The notes under the pieces were generated by a model, which did not search any database, was not told where the DNA came from, and saw only the letters and a list, made by a program, of their open reading frames with translations. A stretch of DNA of 64,000 bases from Sphingobium terrigena (GTDB lineage: Bacteria; Pseudomonadota; Alphaproteobacteria; Sphingomonadales; Sphingomonadaceae). The position numbers and the translations under genes were made by a program. Positions 9,120-18,391 of the stretch are shown one piece after another; position 1 is the stretch's first letter, and the number at the start of each line of letters is the position of its first letter. Location: positions 7,712 through 71,711 of the forward strand of contig NZ_QVRA01000016.1 in the NCBI RefSeq assembly GCF_003591655.1, given 5' to 3'.

Positions 9120-10384
9120 TGGATCGGATCTCCGGAAATGGTGCTGCCCGTCAGACGGGCAAGGCGCGCGCGCGCTTCGAAAGCGGCTAGGCGCGCGTCG
9201 AGGACGCCGCCGCGCGTGATCGCAAGACCATGGCGCGCGGCGAGCAGTTCGATGATCGACGACTTGCCGGCTTCATAGGCGATGCGGGCCAGTCGATAGG
9301 TCTCGTCGGCGGTCGCCTGCGCGCCCAGCGCGGCGGTCACGCGCGCCATGGCGGCATGGAATTGGGCAGCCGACGCCTGCGCTTCCGCCCGCGCATCATT
9401 CTGCGCCATGGCAAGCCGCGCCTGCGCGGCGTCGGCTTCCGCGCGGGAGGCCGCTATGTTGCCGCGATTGCGATCGAAGATCGGGAGCGGCAAGGACAGG
9501 CTGCCCAGCAGCGCCGTGGCATTATCATATTCGAGGCGACGAACGCCGATACTGGCGGTGACGTCCGGCACGGCCCGCCGCTGCTCGGCTTTCAGCCGTC
9601 GATTGGCGGCTTCGCGCTCCGCCTGCGCGGCCAGATAATAAGGGCTGGCAAGAGGATCGACCGGTCCGACGGCAGGTGTCTTTGCCCCCAAGTCCAGCAC
9701 GGATTGGGCCAGGCTCGCAAAAGGGGTTTGCGACCCCGTCAGGGCGGACAGGCGGGCAAAGGCCGCGATGCGATTGGCGTTCGCAAGGTGCAGCGCGGCC
9801 TTGGCTTCGTTGAGTGAGGTTTCTGCCTGGAGCGCCCGAAGCCTGGCTTCCTTGCCGGCATCGACGAGCGCCCTTGCGGCGCCCAGATCGGCCTCGCCCT
9901 CTTCGACCTCGTCCTGGGCCAGTGCGTTTCGGCTGTCTGCGGCTTCGGCCGCCGCGTAGGCCAGGGCCAGATCATAGGCATAGGCAGCGCGGGCGTCCTG
10001 ATCGCGCGCCTTCGACGCGGTCACACCCGCCTCGCCAGCCTCGATCCGGGCGCCACGTTTGCCCCCCAGTTCCAGCGTGTGATTATATTGCAGCGTCGTT
10101 TCGGCCCGATCAAAGCCACGATAGGGCGAGGACCCTGTGACATTCTCGGTCATCAAACTGACGCTGGGATTGGGCCGCGCCCGCGCTTGCTCCGACAAGC
10201 CTTCGGCGCGCCGGATTTCAGCTTCGCTGAGCGCAAGGCGCGGCGCGTCAGCGCTCTGCCGCAATAGCGTTGCATAGGGCGGCGCGACTTGCGCGCACGC
10301 CGTCCCGGCAGCCGCCAGAAGGCACGTCGCCACGACCACGCCGGATACCGCGCAATGCGGCAGCCGGCCTCTAAAGGCTTTCAT
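9116..10384 (-). CDS. czcC: CzcC-type outer-membrane efflux channel
   Basis: 422 residues from ATG 10384, preceded by AGGGGA; a frame extension to 10492 has no such site. Signal peptide ends ...AAGTACAQ. Two repeated OEP (TolC-like) domains rich in Ala/Arg/Glu helices follow, with the usual EAEIRRAEGLSEQARARPNPS start and SLPLPIFDRNRGNIAASRAE in the second repeat. It is the outer-membrane exit duct of the tripartite CzcCBA system and heads the three-gene operon. Confidence 0.9.
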   Translation of the reverse strand: MKAFRGRLPHCAVSGVVVATCLLAAAGTACAQVAPPYATLLRQSADAPRLALSEAEIRRAEGLSEQARARPNPSVSLMTENVTGSSPYRGFDRAETTLQYNHTLELGGKRGARIEAGEAGVTASKARDQDARAAYAYDLALAYAAAEAADSRNALAQDEVEEGEADLGAARALVDAGKEARLRALQAETSLNEAKAALHLANANRIAAFARLSALTGSQTPFASLAQSVLDLGAKTPAVGPVDPLASPYYLAAQAEREAANRRLKAEQRRAVPDVTASIGVRRLEYDNATALLGSLSLPLPIFDRNRGNIAASRAEADAAQARLAMAQNDARAEAQASAAQFHAAMARVTAALGAQATADETYRLARIAYEAGKSSIIELLAARHGLAITRGGVLDARLAAFEARARLARLTGSTISGDPIQ

Positions 10385-10439
10385 CAAATATTCCCCTGAA
10401 CGAATGCGTAAAAACGGGCGCGACGAAACGCGCTCGCAA

Positions 10440-10835
10440 TTAGATTCGTGGGGGGCGAAGCAAGGATTGCGGCCTGACCGACCCGATGTCATCGACCGGG
10501 ACCACGCCCCAGGACATCGCAGACGAAATCATGGCCTGCGCGACGACAGGCGCCGCAGGCACGGCAACGGTTTGAGCCACCACATGGGCGGCGACATGGA
10601 CAAGGTCGGAGAAATCGTCCTGATCCGAAGAGGCGTGGTCATCCACGTCGTCATGGTCATGATGGTCGATACCGACGCTCACCGTCTGCGCTGAGGCATG
10701 AACATGCGGCAAGGCATCGTGCCAGGTCGACAATATGATCATGCCAAGCAGCGCCAGCACGCCCAGAAGCGCAAAGCTGCGCCTTGGGTTGTGGGGCGTT
10801 GCATAAGCACGCTGCCGGATTGGCGCGACCGTCAT
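10440..10835 (-). CDS. Small His/Asp-rich membrane protein upstream of czcC
   Basis: 131 residues. One hydrophobic segment (residues 20-36, RSFALLGVLALLGMIILSTW) is followed by an outer segment full of His and Asp (DHHDHDDVDDHASSDQDD), a likely metal-binding patch in the periplasm. A small protein of this kind often precedes czcC in alphaproteobacteria; its role is unproven, perhaps metal buffering or sensing. It lies 55 bases before czcC on the same strand. Confidence 0.6.
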   Translation of the reverse strand: MTVAPIRQRAYATPHNPRRSFALLGVLALLGMIILSTWHDALPHVHASAQTVSVGIDHHDHDDVDDHASSDQDDFSDLVHVAAHVVAQTVAVPAAPVVAQAMISSAMSWGVVPVDDIGSVRPQSLLRPPRI

Positions 10836-10902
10836 GCGGCAAGGAGTATAGGCAGCGCAGGCAGTTCACAAGATGCTGCGGCGGTCAGACGATATTTTCC
10901 CT

Positions 10903-12261
10903 TCATTGGCGGGGCCAATGCTGGTGCAGGTCGTCGATAATGAATATATGGTGGCGATCATCGCCATGCGCCTCTCGGACATGGGGATGATCGCGTTCAA
11001 GCTCGGGGTGATCGTGCGCCACAATGTCCGGATCGCCGGCAGGCCACAGGAAAACGGCTAATCCCGTTCCGACACTGGCGATCACCGCCATCATGAGAAA
11101 AGCGACACCCTGGCCCACATTGGCGCCAAGCTGCCCGACCAATGGATAGCATAAAAGCCAGCAGCAATGGCTCAGGGTAAATTGCGCGGCGAACAATGCA
11201 GGGCGGTCGCTGGCCGTTGCCGATCGCTTGAGCAATCGACCCGATGGGGTGATGCTCATCGCATAGGCGATCCCAAGCAGGAACCATCCGCCCAGGATGA
11301 CCCACCAGAAGCCCGGCGCAGCGCCGTACCGGAAAGTCGCGACGGCCAGCAATGCGAGCAGCGACGCCATCGCCGTCCCTGCGCTCAGCATGATGGTGCG
11401 ATCCGCGATCCGATCGAGCAGTCGGGGTAATGTCAGTGCTGCCAGAATAGACCCTGCGCCATAGGCGGCGAGGGTCAGCGCCACATCGCTCTGGGCAAGG
11501 CCCAGCCTGTCACGCACGATGACGATCGTGTTGACGATCACCATGGAACTGGCCGCCGCCGATGCCAGCGTGAGGGCAAGCAACCCGCGCAAACGCGGGG
11601 TCTTGAGATAGATGCGTGTGCCGCACGTGGTCCTGGCGTAGATATCGCGCTGTCCTGGCCCGGCGCTTGCCACCCTGGGCAGGACGGTCGTGGCGACAAG
11701 CATCGCCGATCCAAGGAAGCCGATCGCCGTTCCCGAGAACAGCCAGTGGAAATTGATGACCGAAAGCAGCGCAGCGGCAAGGATCGGGCTGGTCAGGCTT
11801 TCCATGTCGTAGGCGAGCCGCGATAGGGAGAGCGCGCGGGTATAGTCGCGTTCCTCGGGCAGGACATCGGGAATGGTCGCCTGGAAGGTCGGGGTGAAAG
11901 CCGCCGATGCCGATTGCAGGACGAATATCAGAATATAGATCTGCCACGTCTGATCGACGAATGGCAAGCAGAGGGCAACCGCGGCGCGCACGATATCCAT
12001 CGCCACCAGAAAGGCGCGGCGCGGCAGGCGATCGGCAAAAGCGCCGACAATGGGCGCTACGCCGATATAGGCGATCATCTTGATCGCGAGCGCCGTCCCC
12101 AACACCGCCCCGGCATTGCCGCCGGCTATGTCATAGGCCAGCAGACCGAGCGCCACGGTCGCAAGGCCCGTGCCCACCAATGCGATGACCTGCGCACAGA
12201 AAAGATGGCGATAGGTGCGATTGGCGAGCACGGAAAGCAAGGGCGACTCCAGCGAATCCAT
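10903..12261 (-). CDS. MFS metal exporter with His-rich C-terminal tail (NreB/NrsD-like)
   Basis: 452 residues with about 12 membrane segments and MFS signatures (VGAFADRLPRRAFLVAMD between TM2 and TM3). The last 45 residues are a cytoplasmic tail packed with His and Asp (AHDHPELERDHPHV, HGDDRHH, DLHQHW). Such tails mark NreB/NrsD-type nickel exporters. The gene is divergent from a CsoR/InrS-type repressor, the same arrangement known for nrsD-inrS control in cyanobacteria, so Ni (or Co) export under that sensor is the best reading. The ATG sits unusually close (2 bases) to a GGAGG site that is part of an operator-like palindrome. Confidence 0.75.
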   Translation of the reverse strand: MDSLESPLLSVLANRTYRHLFCAQVIALVGTGLATVALGLLAYDIAGGNAGAVLGTALAIKMIAYIGVAPIVGAFADRLPRRAFLVAMDIVRAAVALCLPFVDQTWQIYILIFVLQSASAAFTPTFQATIPDVLPEERDYTRALSLSRLAYDMESLTSPILAAALLSVINFHWLFSGTAIGFLGSAMLVATTVLPRVASAGPGQRDIYARTTCGTRIYLKTPRLRGLLALTLASAAASSMVIVNTIVIVRDRLGLAQSDVALTLAAYGAGSILAALTLPRLLDRIADRTIMLSAGTAMASLLALLAVATFRYGAAPGFWWVILGGWFLLGIAYAMSITPSGRLLKRSATASDRPALFAAQFTLSHCCWLLCYPLVGQLGANVGQGVAFLMMAVIASVGTGLAVFLWPAGDPDIVAHDHPELERDHPHVREAHGDDRHHIFIIDDLHQHWPRQ

Positions 12262-12314
12262 ATCCTCCAGGGGGGATATACAGATCGTTGCAATATCCTC
12301 CCCAGGGGGATAGG
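12260..12314. promoter_or_regulatory. Two CsoR/RcnR-type operator-like palindromes in the divergent promoter
   Basis: Two similar near-palindromes, each with a central C/G tract, lie between the MFS and sensor genes: ATATCCTCC-AGGGGGGATAT (12260-12279) and ATATCCTCCCC-AGGGGGATAGG (12293-12314). G/C-tract palindromes flanked by AT ends are the usual targets of CsoR/RcnR/InrS repressors. The first overlaps the MFS start codon and ribosome site; the second lies just before the sensor gene. Binding is inferred. Confidence 0.6.
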
Positions 12315-12345
12315 TAAAGGCTGTGACACTGAGGAATTTTCACGA

Positions 12346-12618
12346 GTGACCATCGAGCATCGGCATGACAGCCATCCCGCGATCGTAAAGCGGCTGAACC
12401 GTGCGGGTGGCCATCTGCGCAGCATCGTCGAGATGATCGAAAGCCAACGCCCCTGCGCAGACATCGCCCAGCAACTCCAGGCGGTCGAAAAGGCTATCGT
12501 CAGCGCCAAGAAGGCACTGATCCACGATCATCTCGACCATTGCCTCAGCCACACCCAGGCGACGGAAGGCATGGGTTCGGCCGTCGAAGAATTCCGCACG
12601 ATCTCGAAATATCTATAG
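12346..12618 (+). CDS. CsoR/RcnR/InrS-family metal-sensing repressor
   Basis: 90 residues, all-helical, with the family motifs HPAIVKRLNRAGGHLRSIV and RPCADIAQQLQAVEKAI. Candidate metal ligands are Cys37, His62 and Cys66, spaced as in the C-H-C set of CsoR, plus N-terminal His5, His7 and His10, giving the H-C-H-C pattern of the nickel sensor InrS. Start is GTG 12346 with GAGGA ten bases upstream; the longer open frame before it has no support. It should repress the divergent MFS exporter, and itself, until metal binds. Confidence 0.82.
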   Translation: MTIEHRHDSHPAIVKRLNRAGGHLRSIVEMIESQRPCADIAQQLQAVEKAIVSAKKALIHDHLDHCLSHTQATEGMGSAVEEFRTISKYL

Positions 12619-12630
12619 GCGCTGCCGACC

Positions 12631-13362
12631 TCAGCTGGCCCCGACCGCTATCGCCTGCGCATAGCGCCGGTCGGCCGCCTGCCAGTCGAGATTGCGGAAC
12701 CAGGCGTCGATATATTTGGCGGCCTGCGTGCCATAATCCATGTGGAAACTATGCTCGTACATGTCGAGGGCGAGGATCGGGATGCCGGCGGCCGCACCAT
12801 GCATATGGTCCCAGGCCCAATGATTGTGCAGCGAACGGGTATGGAGATTATAGGCGAGGATCACCCAGCCCGATCCGCCGGCCAGCGACAGGCCCGTGCG
12901 CCGGAAATCCTTCTCCCATGTCTCGAACGATCCCCAGGCTTTGGCGAGCGCCGCGCGAATGGAGCCAGCGGCCTCGCCATTACCGCCGAGTCCATCGAAA
13001 TATATCTCATGGAGAATGACCGATCCGGTCCGGTGCAATTCCTCGCGCTTGAGGCCGCCATAGAGGACCGGCGGCATGTCCACATCGGCCAGCGCGGCGG
13101 CGAGCCGGGTTTCGACCATGTTGAGGGTTTTTACCGACCCGATATAATTATTCTCCCAATGCGACCGGATGAGGCGCTCCGACAGCCCGTCCAGCTTCGC
13201 CGGATCGAAGCGCAGCGGCTTGGGCTGGTGCGTGCCGGCAAAGGCTGGCGGCAAGGCGGCGGGCGGCGCGGCGACTTGTCCGCTTGCCGTATCGGTGGCG
13301 GCCATGGCCAGAGCGCCTGCTCCCAGGGTTTGAAAGGCGGTACGACGAGAGACATCAACCAT
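12631..13362 (-). CDS. Exported Fe/Mn superoxide dismutase
   Basis: 243 residues from ATG 13362. The N-terminus [17 protein letters not shown] is a twin-arginine (Tat) signal, so the enzyme should be folded before export to the periplasm. The Fe/Mn-SOD ligands are visible: His68 (SHWENNYIG), His118 (ILHEIYFD), and Asp200/His204 ([13 protein letters not shown]). It disproportionates superoxide. It follows chrA by 14 bases on the same strand; since chromate reduction yields reactive oxygen, co-expression makes sense. Metal choice Fe versus Mn is unresolved. Confidence 0.85.
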   Translation of the reverse strand: MVDVSRRTAFQTLGAGALAMAATDTASGQVAAPPAALPPAFAGTHQPKPLRFDPAKLDGLSERLIRSHWENNYIGSVKTLNMVETRLAAALADVDMPPVLYGGLKREELHRTGSVILHEIYFDGLGGNGEAAGSIRAALAKAWGSFETWEKDFRRTGLSLAGGSGWVILAYNLHTRSLHNHWAWDHMHGAAAGIPILALDMYEHSFHMDYGTQAAKYIDAWFRNLDWQAADRRYAQAIAVGAS

Positions 13363-13376
13363 TTTTACAGATCCTG

Positions 13377-14780
13377 TCAGACGGTAAGGGTGTAGATCGC
13401 GCCCAGCGTCGCGCAGCCGGCGAGAACCGTCAATACGCCCAGCTTGAACCTGAAGATGGCGACGGCGGCGGCGGCCGCCAGCACGACCGCTGCTATATTG
13501 ATGGAAACGGGAATGGGAACGTCGAAGCTGCCGGTCGGCGAACGGACTGCCATCGTCTGGCCGAACAAGGTGTGGATCGCGAACCAGATGGCGAGGTTGA
13601 AGATGACGCCCACGACCGCTGCGGTGATGGCGGTCAGGGCCGCCGAGAGCGCCTTGTTGCCCCGCAGCCGCTCGATGAAGGGCGCGCCGGCGAAGATCCA
13701 CAGGAAGCAGGGCACGAACGTCACCCAGGTCGTGAGGATCGCGCCCAGCGTCGCCGCCAGTAGGGGCGCCATCGTGCCCGCATCGCGAAAGGCGGCCAGA
13801 AATCCCACGAATTGCGTCACCATGATGAGCGGGCCAGGCGTCGTTTCCGCCATGCCCAGGCCATCGAGCATTTCGCCGGGGCGCAGCCAGCCGAACGTGC
13901 CGACCGCTTTCTGCGCCACATAAGCAAGAACGGCATAGGCGCCGCCAAAGGTCACGACCGCCATCTGGCTGAAGAAGGTGGCGATGTGGGTGAACACATT
14001 GTCCGGCCCCAGGATCAGGAACAGCCCGGCAACGGGCGCCAGCCAGAGGAATGACAGGATCGCGCATATCCGCAGCGACCACCCCAGATCGGGTCGCGCA
14101 TGGTCGGGCAAGGCTTCACCCAGCGCGGTGTCCCGGTCATGGACGACCTCACCACCTGTTGAGCCATGACCGCCGCCGCCCTTGAACTGGGGCAGCCCGC
14201 TGCGCCCGCCGATATAGCCGCCGAGACCGGCCGCCAGTATGATCAGGGGAAAGGGTGCGTCGAGAAAGAAGATCGCGACAAAGGCTGCAACCGCGATGCC
14301 GCGCATGACATTATTCCTAAGCGCGCGTGATCCCACGCGCACGACCGCCTGGACCACCACGGCCAGCACAGCGGCCTTCAGCCCGAAGAATATGCCCTCG
14401 ATCAGCGGCAACTGACCCAGCAGCACATAGAGGTAGCTCAAGGCCAATATGGCGAGAAAACCGGGCAGAACGAAGAGCGCGCCCGCGATCAGCCCACCGC
14501 GCGTCTTGTGCAGCAGCCAGCCGATATAGATGGCCAACTGCTGCGCCTCCGGGCCGGGCAGCAACATGCAATAGTTGAGCGCATGGAGAAACCGCTCCTC
14601 GCCGATCCAGCGTTTCTCCTCGACCAAAATGCGGTGCATCACCGCGATCTGGCCGGCCGGTCCGCCAAAACTCAATGCGGCGATGCGCGCCCAGATGCGG
14701 GTCGCCTCCCCAAGCGGGATGCCATGATCGCTCGCTTTCGGCCCAGATGGATCGGCGAGCATGGAGCCGGTTGCGGTCAT
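13377..14780 (-). CDS. chrA: ChrA chromate efflux transporter
   Basis: 467 residues, the long two-domain form. Each half has a CHR domain: half one with [25 protein letters not shown] and [15 protein letters not shown], half two with [13 protein letters not shown] and [16 protein letters not shown]. Around 10-12 membrane segments. It exports chromate from the cytoplasm. Its ATG overlaps the chrB stop by 4 bases, and the SOD gene follows, giving a chrB-chrA-sod unit. Confidence 0.92.
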   Translation of the reverse strand: MTATGSMLADPSGPKASDHGIPLGEATRIWARIAALSFGGPAGQIAVMHRILVEEKRWIGEERFLHALNYCMLLPGPEAQQLAIYIGWLLHKTRGGLIAGALFVLPGFLAILALSYLYVLLGQLPLIEGIFFGLKAAVLAVVVQAVVRVGSRALRNNVMRGIAVAAFVAIFFLDAPFPLIILAAGLGGYIGGRSGLPQFKGGGGHGSTGGEVVHDRDTALGEALPDHARPDLGWSLRICAILSFLWLAPVAGLFLILGPDNVFTHIATFFSQMAVVTFGGAYAVLAYVAQKAVGTFGWLRPGEMLDGLGMAETTPGPLIMVTQFVGFLAAFRDAGTMAPLLAATLGAILTTWVTFVPCFLWIFAGAPFIERLRGNKALSAALTAITAAVVGVIFNLAIWFAIHTLFGQTMAVRSPTGSFDVPIPVSINIAAVVLAAAAAVAIFRFKLGVLTVLAGCATLGAIYTLTV

Positions 14781-15730
14781 CGGTCTGCCTTTCGGTTCGA
14801 AAAATAGGCGTGGAACTGGTTCAGCGCGTCGCTGGCCGTCGCGATGCGCTGCAGGTCGTCGTCGGTGGAGGCGCAGACGCCCGACAGCATCGCACCAAGG
14901 CCCGCCGTCTCGGGCCGCGCGAACTTGCCGTCGGCAATATCCAGGTCGTGAATAATCTCCGCTATGGCGATGAGCGCCGGATCATCGGTCAGGCCGCCGC
15001 GCGCGACCAGGGTTTCGAAGCTGCAATTCTCGCCCTCATGGGTGAATTCGGCATCCGCCATGTCGAAACGCAATTCGTCCTTTTGCGGCGCGTAGCTACG
15101 GCCATCGACGAAACGGAAGGTCGCATCCGGGTCTATGAAGCGGCGGATCAGCCAGGCGCAGGCGATACGATCGACATGGACGCCGCTGCGCGTCACCCAT
15201 GTCCTGCCCCTCAGATCGCGCGGCAGGTCGGCGGCCGGTTCATCGCGACTGACATCGGGATGCTGATAGCGTTGCCTGTCGAGATCCGCCAACGCGGCTT
15301 GCGCTTGCTGCCGCCCGTGCGCGCCGAAAAAGTCGAGTTGGACGACATCCGCCATCCGCTTCTGGAGCTTGGCGATATCGGTGCCGCTGGCAGGGCCGGT
15401 GTCGATCAGCCGCCGCGCGGCCTGGGCTATGTCGTCATAGTCGGAGTCGCGTGCGGCGTCGAACATCGCGCGGATATCACCGTCGCTCTGGCCGCCCAGC
15501 ATCCGGGCTTCGATGAGGGTCGCCTCGCCGCCGCCTTCGATGATCTCGGCCATCAGACCGCGAAACGCCGCTTCATGCTCGTCGCGGAGAGGCAGGACAT
15601 GCACCGCATTTTTGAGCGGCACCGCACCGATCGCCTGCAGGCGACGCCAGATTTTCACGCGCAGATAGGGCGGCTTGACGGGAAGCTGGTGCAGCAGGGC
15701 CAGCCAGATGGAGGGTTCGCTTGTCGTCAT
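14777..15730 (-). CDS. chrB: ChrB chromate-resistance regulator/sensor
   Basis: 317 residues. N-terminal half carries the ChrB-N pattern (PPYLRVKIWRRLQAIGAVPL, then AVHVLPLRDE). The C-terminal half has the ChrB-C region WVTRSGVHVDRIACAWLIRR-F with DLDIADGKFARPE near the end. ChrB proteins regulate chrA in response to chromate and may act on chromate or its reduction products. First gene of chrBA, divergent from the porin gene across a 50-base AT-rich promoter. Confidence 0.88.
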   Translation of the reverse strand: MTTSEPSIWLALLHQLPVKPPYLRVKIWRRLQAIGAVPLKNAVHVLPLRDEHEAAFRGLMAEIIEGGGEATLIEARMLGGQSDGDIRAMFDAARDSDYDDIAQAARRLIDTGPASGTDIAKLQKRMADVVQLDFFGAHGRQQAQAALADLDRQRYQHPDVSRDEPAADLPRDLRGRTWVTRSGVHVDRIACAWLIRRFIDPDATFRFVDGRSYAPQKDELRFDMADAEFTHEGENCSFETLVARGGLTDDPALIAIAEIIHDLDIADGKFARPETAGLGAMLSGVCASTDDDLQRIATASDALNQFHAYFSNRKADR

Positions 15731-15780
15731 GATAGAACATATATATCATCTGATTCGGATTAAAGGAATATATATATCTT
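15731..15780. promoter_or_regulatory. Shared AT-rich divergent promoter of chrB and the porin gene
   Basis: Only 50 bases separate the two start codons. Two alternating AT tracts, CATATATATCA (15739-15749) and AATATATATATC (15768-15779), flank the centre with rough two-fold symmetry, in strong contrast to the GC-rich surroundings. This is a natural site for ChrB or another regulator to control both directions; binding is inferred. Confidence 0.45.
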
Positions 15781-17139
15781 ATGCCGCTTGCGCCTGTCCG
15801 ATTGTCTGCTGCCCTGACTTGCTGCCTCGCGCTCAGCCTGCCGTCCGTCGCAATGGCCGATGATGCGCCTGACGGTCTCACCGTGAGCGGGGCGATCCGC
15901 GTCCGCTACGAAGCGATCGAAAGACAGGCGCGCACGGGCTTCAACGCTAGCGACGACCTGCTCAATGTCCGCACAAACATTCTCGCCGAATATAGGACGG
16001 GCGATGTGCGGTTGGGGGTCGAACTCTATGACAGTCGCGTGTTCGGTGACGATGCCGGCACGCCTGTTACGGTTGGGGAGGTGAATGCGCTGGAGCCGGT
16101 CCAGGCCTATGTGGCGGCCGACATCCTGGCACCCTTCGGCAAGGGGTCGAAACTGACCCTGACGGCAGGGCGGATGATGCTGAACCTGGGATCGCGGCGT
16201 CTCGTCGCGGCCGATGATTATCGCAACACCACCAATGGCTATACGGGCGGGCGCGCCGATCTGGTCATGCCGAAGGGGATCAAGGCGACGCTGATCTACA
16301 CCCTGCCGCAGGTCCGGCTGCCGGACGATCCAAAGGATCTTCGCGACGCCAGGGTCAAGCTCGACAGGGAGAGTTTCGATCTCGTCCTATGGGGAGGCCT
16401 GATGACGAAGAGCAATATCCTGGGATCGGCAACAGGCGAAATCAGCTATTATCATCTTGGCGAACGCGATGCGCCCGGGCGGCCGACGCGCGACCGATCG
16501 CTCGATACGTTCGGGGTTCGCATCATCGCAGAGCCGCGCGTTGGAAAATTCGATTATGAAATCGAAGCCCTTTTCCAGACCGGCGCCATCAGTGCGTCGC
16601 TTGCGTCTGCTGCATCGCGCCAGTCGGTCAGCGCCAACTTCATCCATGCCGATATCGGCTATAGTTTTGCAGCTGTATGGAAGCCCCGCCTCTCTGTGGA
16701 ACTCGACCGCGCCAGCGGTGACCGGCGTGGCGGACGCTATGGGCGTTTCGACACACTATTCGGCATGCGCCGGGCGGATCTGGCTCCAGCGGGTCTTTAC
16801 AATGCGATCGCTCGCACGAACATCATGACGCCTGGCATCAGGCTGGAGGTCACGCCCAGCAAGCGCCTCGACGCCTTTGCGGTGTATCGGGCGATGTGGC
16901 TGGCCGCCAGCGAGGACAGTTTTGCAGGGACCGGGGTGCGCGATGCATCGGGTCGGTCAGGGGATTTTGCCGGCCACCAACTGGAAGCACGGCTGCGTTA
17001 CTGGCTCATCCCGGCGCGATTGCGCTTCGAATTTGACGGACTGCTGTTGGCCAAGGGCCGCTTCTTGCGCGACGCACCCAACGCGCCGGCGGGGCGCTGG
17101 ACCAAATATGGTTCGTTCAATCTGACCGCCAGTTTCTGA
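15781..17139 (+). CDS. Alginate-export-family outer-membrane porin
   Basis: 452 residues. Signal peptide ends LPSVAMADD. The body is a run of amphipathic strands with LTVSGAIRVRYEAIE at the start, a Gly/Arg-rich middle (AGRMMLNLGSRRLVAADD, typical of the alginate_exp domain) and a final strand ending in Phe as expected for BAM-inserted barrels. Forms an outer-membrane channel; the true substrate in chromate loci is unknown. Divergent from chrB, so likely under the same control. Confidence 0.78.
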   Translation: MPLAPVRLSAALTCCLALSLPSVAMADDAPDGLTVSGAIRVRYEAIERQARTGFNASDDLLNVRTNILAEYRTGDVRLGVELYDSRVFGDDAGTPVTVGEVNALEPVQAYVAADILAPFGKGSKLTLTAGRMMLNLGSRRLVAADDYRNTTNGYTGGRADLVMPKGIKATLIYTLPQVRLPDDPKDLRDARVKLDRESFDLVLWGGLMTKSNILGSATGEISYYHLGERDAPGRPTRDRSLDTFGVRIIAEPRVGKFDYEIEALFQTGAISASLASAASRQSVSANFIHADIGYSFAAVWKPRLSVELDRASGDRRGGRYGRFDTLFGMRRADLAPAGLYNAIARTNIMTPGIRLEVTPSKRLDAFAVYRAMWLAASEDSFAGTGVRDASGRSGDFAGHQLEARLRYWLIPARLRFEFDGLLLAKGRFLRDAPNAPAGRWTKYGSFNLTASF

Positions 17140-17278
17140 GCTGCTCTGGCTCTAACTGATGGATGTTGCGAAGGCTGGCTGACGAGGGTCGACCCTTCTC
17201 GGGCATTCAACTATGCCACCTCCACATTCTAAAAGCGGACATTAGGTTAACGAACACGGGCTTCTGCCAGGCGTTGCA

Positions 17279-17614
17279 TCAACCGGATTTGCGCTTGGTC
17301 CTGACCTTGGGAGCAGGTACTTCCTGAGAAGTGATACGAACGATCTCGGCAAGCCACTCACGGTCATCCCACTTTTCCGCGTCGATCAGGAGAAAGGGCT
17401 TTGCACCGGGATATGGAGGGGCTTCTTCCGCACCGGCAGCGAATGCCCGCCCTCCAATCGTGGGCTTTAAGAATAGGTGGTCGTCGCAGACCAATGCGAC
17501 CATTTTCCCATCGCAATAAATGCCGAATTCGCCAAACATCGCCTTGGCTGAAACGGTACCGCCGCCTGCCATCTGCTCAACAAGGAATTCAACGGTTTTA
17601 CGATCGGACGCCAT
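17279..17614 (-). CDS. TfoX N-terminal domain protein
   Basis: 111 residues from ATG 17614, matching the usual size of stand-alone TfoX_N proteins; the frame extends to 17698 without better support. Motifs: VEFLVEQMAGGGTVSAKAMF, FGEFGIYCDGKMVALVCDD, FLKPTIGGRAF and PPYPGAKPFLLID, then a Lys/Arg-rich tail. TfoX/Sxy proteins are linked to competence control in gammaproteobacteria; the role of isolated domains in alphaproteobacteria is unknown. Stands alone, with no clear operon partner. Confidence 0.75.
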   Translation of the reverse strand: MASDRKTVEFLVEQMAGGGTVSAKAMFGEFGIYCDGKMVALVCDDHLFLKPTIGGRAFAAGAEEAPPYPGAKPFLLIDAEKWDDREWLAEIVRITSQEVPAPKVRTKRKSG

Positions 17615-17809
17615 AAGGCGATATTGCCAGTCCTGATGAAAAGGTCGAGGGTCAATCGACCCTTCCAAGACGTTCAGCCGCCGAATTTCGGTGCCCAAGT
17701 GCGGCCGGTCCGGTTTGATACCCTCTCAGAGAACGAGCGGCGCGAATTGAAGTTGTTTGGAACGCACTGCAGGGCCAAGCCGATGGCCGATCGACGCGGC
17801 GTTATGATG

Positions 17810-18391
17810 TCACTGCGCCACGATCTTCAGCGCATCCAACACTTCTGGTGTGATCGTTCCAGTCACCTTCAGATTGAAGTCACCCTGGAATTTCTCCAAT
17901 GCGGTCCGGGTTTCCTTGCCGACAACGCCATCGATTACGCCCTGATAATAGCCGTAGGATTGGAGCCCAAGTTGCACCCTCTTGGTGATCGTAGTGAAGA
18001 GTTCCGTCCGACCGCTAAGCGGAATGGGAGCCTGAGAAGGCGGAGTGGCAGGTGCATCCAAGAGCGATGACGCCCCATTCGTCGTCGATCGAGAGCGCGA
18101 TGGCGCCGGAGTAGGAGTGGGTGCCGAGGTGGGATAGCTTGGCGTATATATAGGCGCGCGATAAATGCTGCCGCCCGAACCAGACCTATGGCTGCTGTGA
18201 GACGAATGGCTGCGGTGGGATCTGTGGCTGGCCAAGGTGAATTTATGCTCTTGGCGAAATTGCTGGATCAGCGGTTGCTTGCCGGGCTCGTCGACCTTGA
18301 GGACCGCCTGCATGAATTGCGCCTGCGCGGCTTCTGCCGCGCCCAGTCCCGCAAAAGTCAGACCCGAGATAAGGAACCGCGATTTCTTCAT
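17810..18391 (-). CDS. hxsA: HxsA: His-Xaa-Ser repeat protein with peptidoglycan-binding domain
   Basis: 193 residues. Residues 1-24 are a signal peptide (ends AAQAQ). Residues 56-70 hold five His-Xaa-Ser triplets in a row (HRSHRSHSSHSSHRS), followed by a Gly/Ser/Pro/Thr linker and, from about residue 140, a peptidoglycan-binding domain (LQSYGYYQGVIDGVVGKET, FQGDFNLKVTGTIT). HxsA is the expected substrate of the paired radical SAM enzymes HxsB and HxsC; the modification is unknown. The start ATG overlaps the hxsC stop by ATGA. Exported and held at the wall, the modified His/Ser stretch could bind metal or another ligand (inference). Confidence 0.85.
   Translation of the reverse strand: MKKSRFLISGLTFAGLGAAEAAQAQFMQAVLKVDEPGKQPLIQQFRQEHKFTLASHRSHRSHSSHSSHRSGSGGSIYRAPIYTPSYPTSAPTPTPAPSRSRSTTNGASSLLDAPATPPSQAPIPLSGRTELFTTITKRVQLGLQSYGYYQGVIDGVVGKETRTALEKFQGDFNLKVTGTITPEVLDALKIVAQ

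Noticed and set aside
11914..12345. N-terminal extension of the CsoR/InrS-type frame
   Set aside because: It runs through the MFS gene and the operators; GTG 12346 with its own ribosome site gives the normal family length.
12631..14082. 483-codon minus-strand frame joining chrA antisense-frame sequence to the SOD
   Set aside because: Only the part from ATG 13362 is a real SOD with Tat signal; the upstream part is chrA DNA in another frame.
17810..18391. His-rich repeat taken as a metal-chaperone gene of the czc island
   Set aside because: The strict His-Xaa-Ser triplets plus adjacent paired radical SAM genes identify HxsA; metal binding remains only a possibility.
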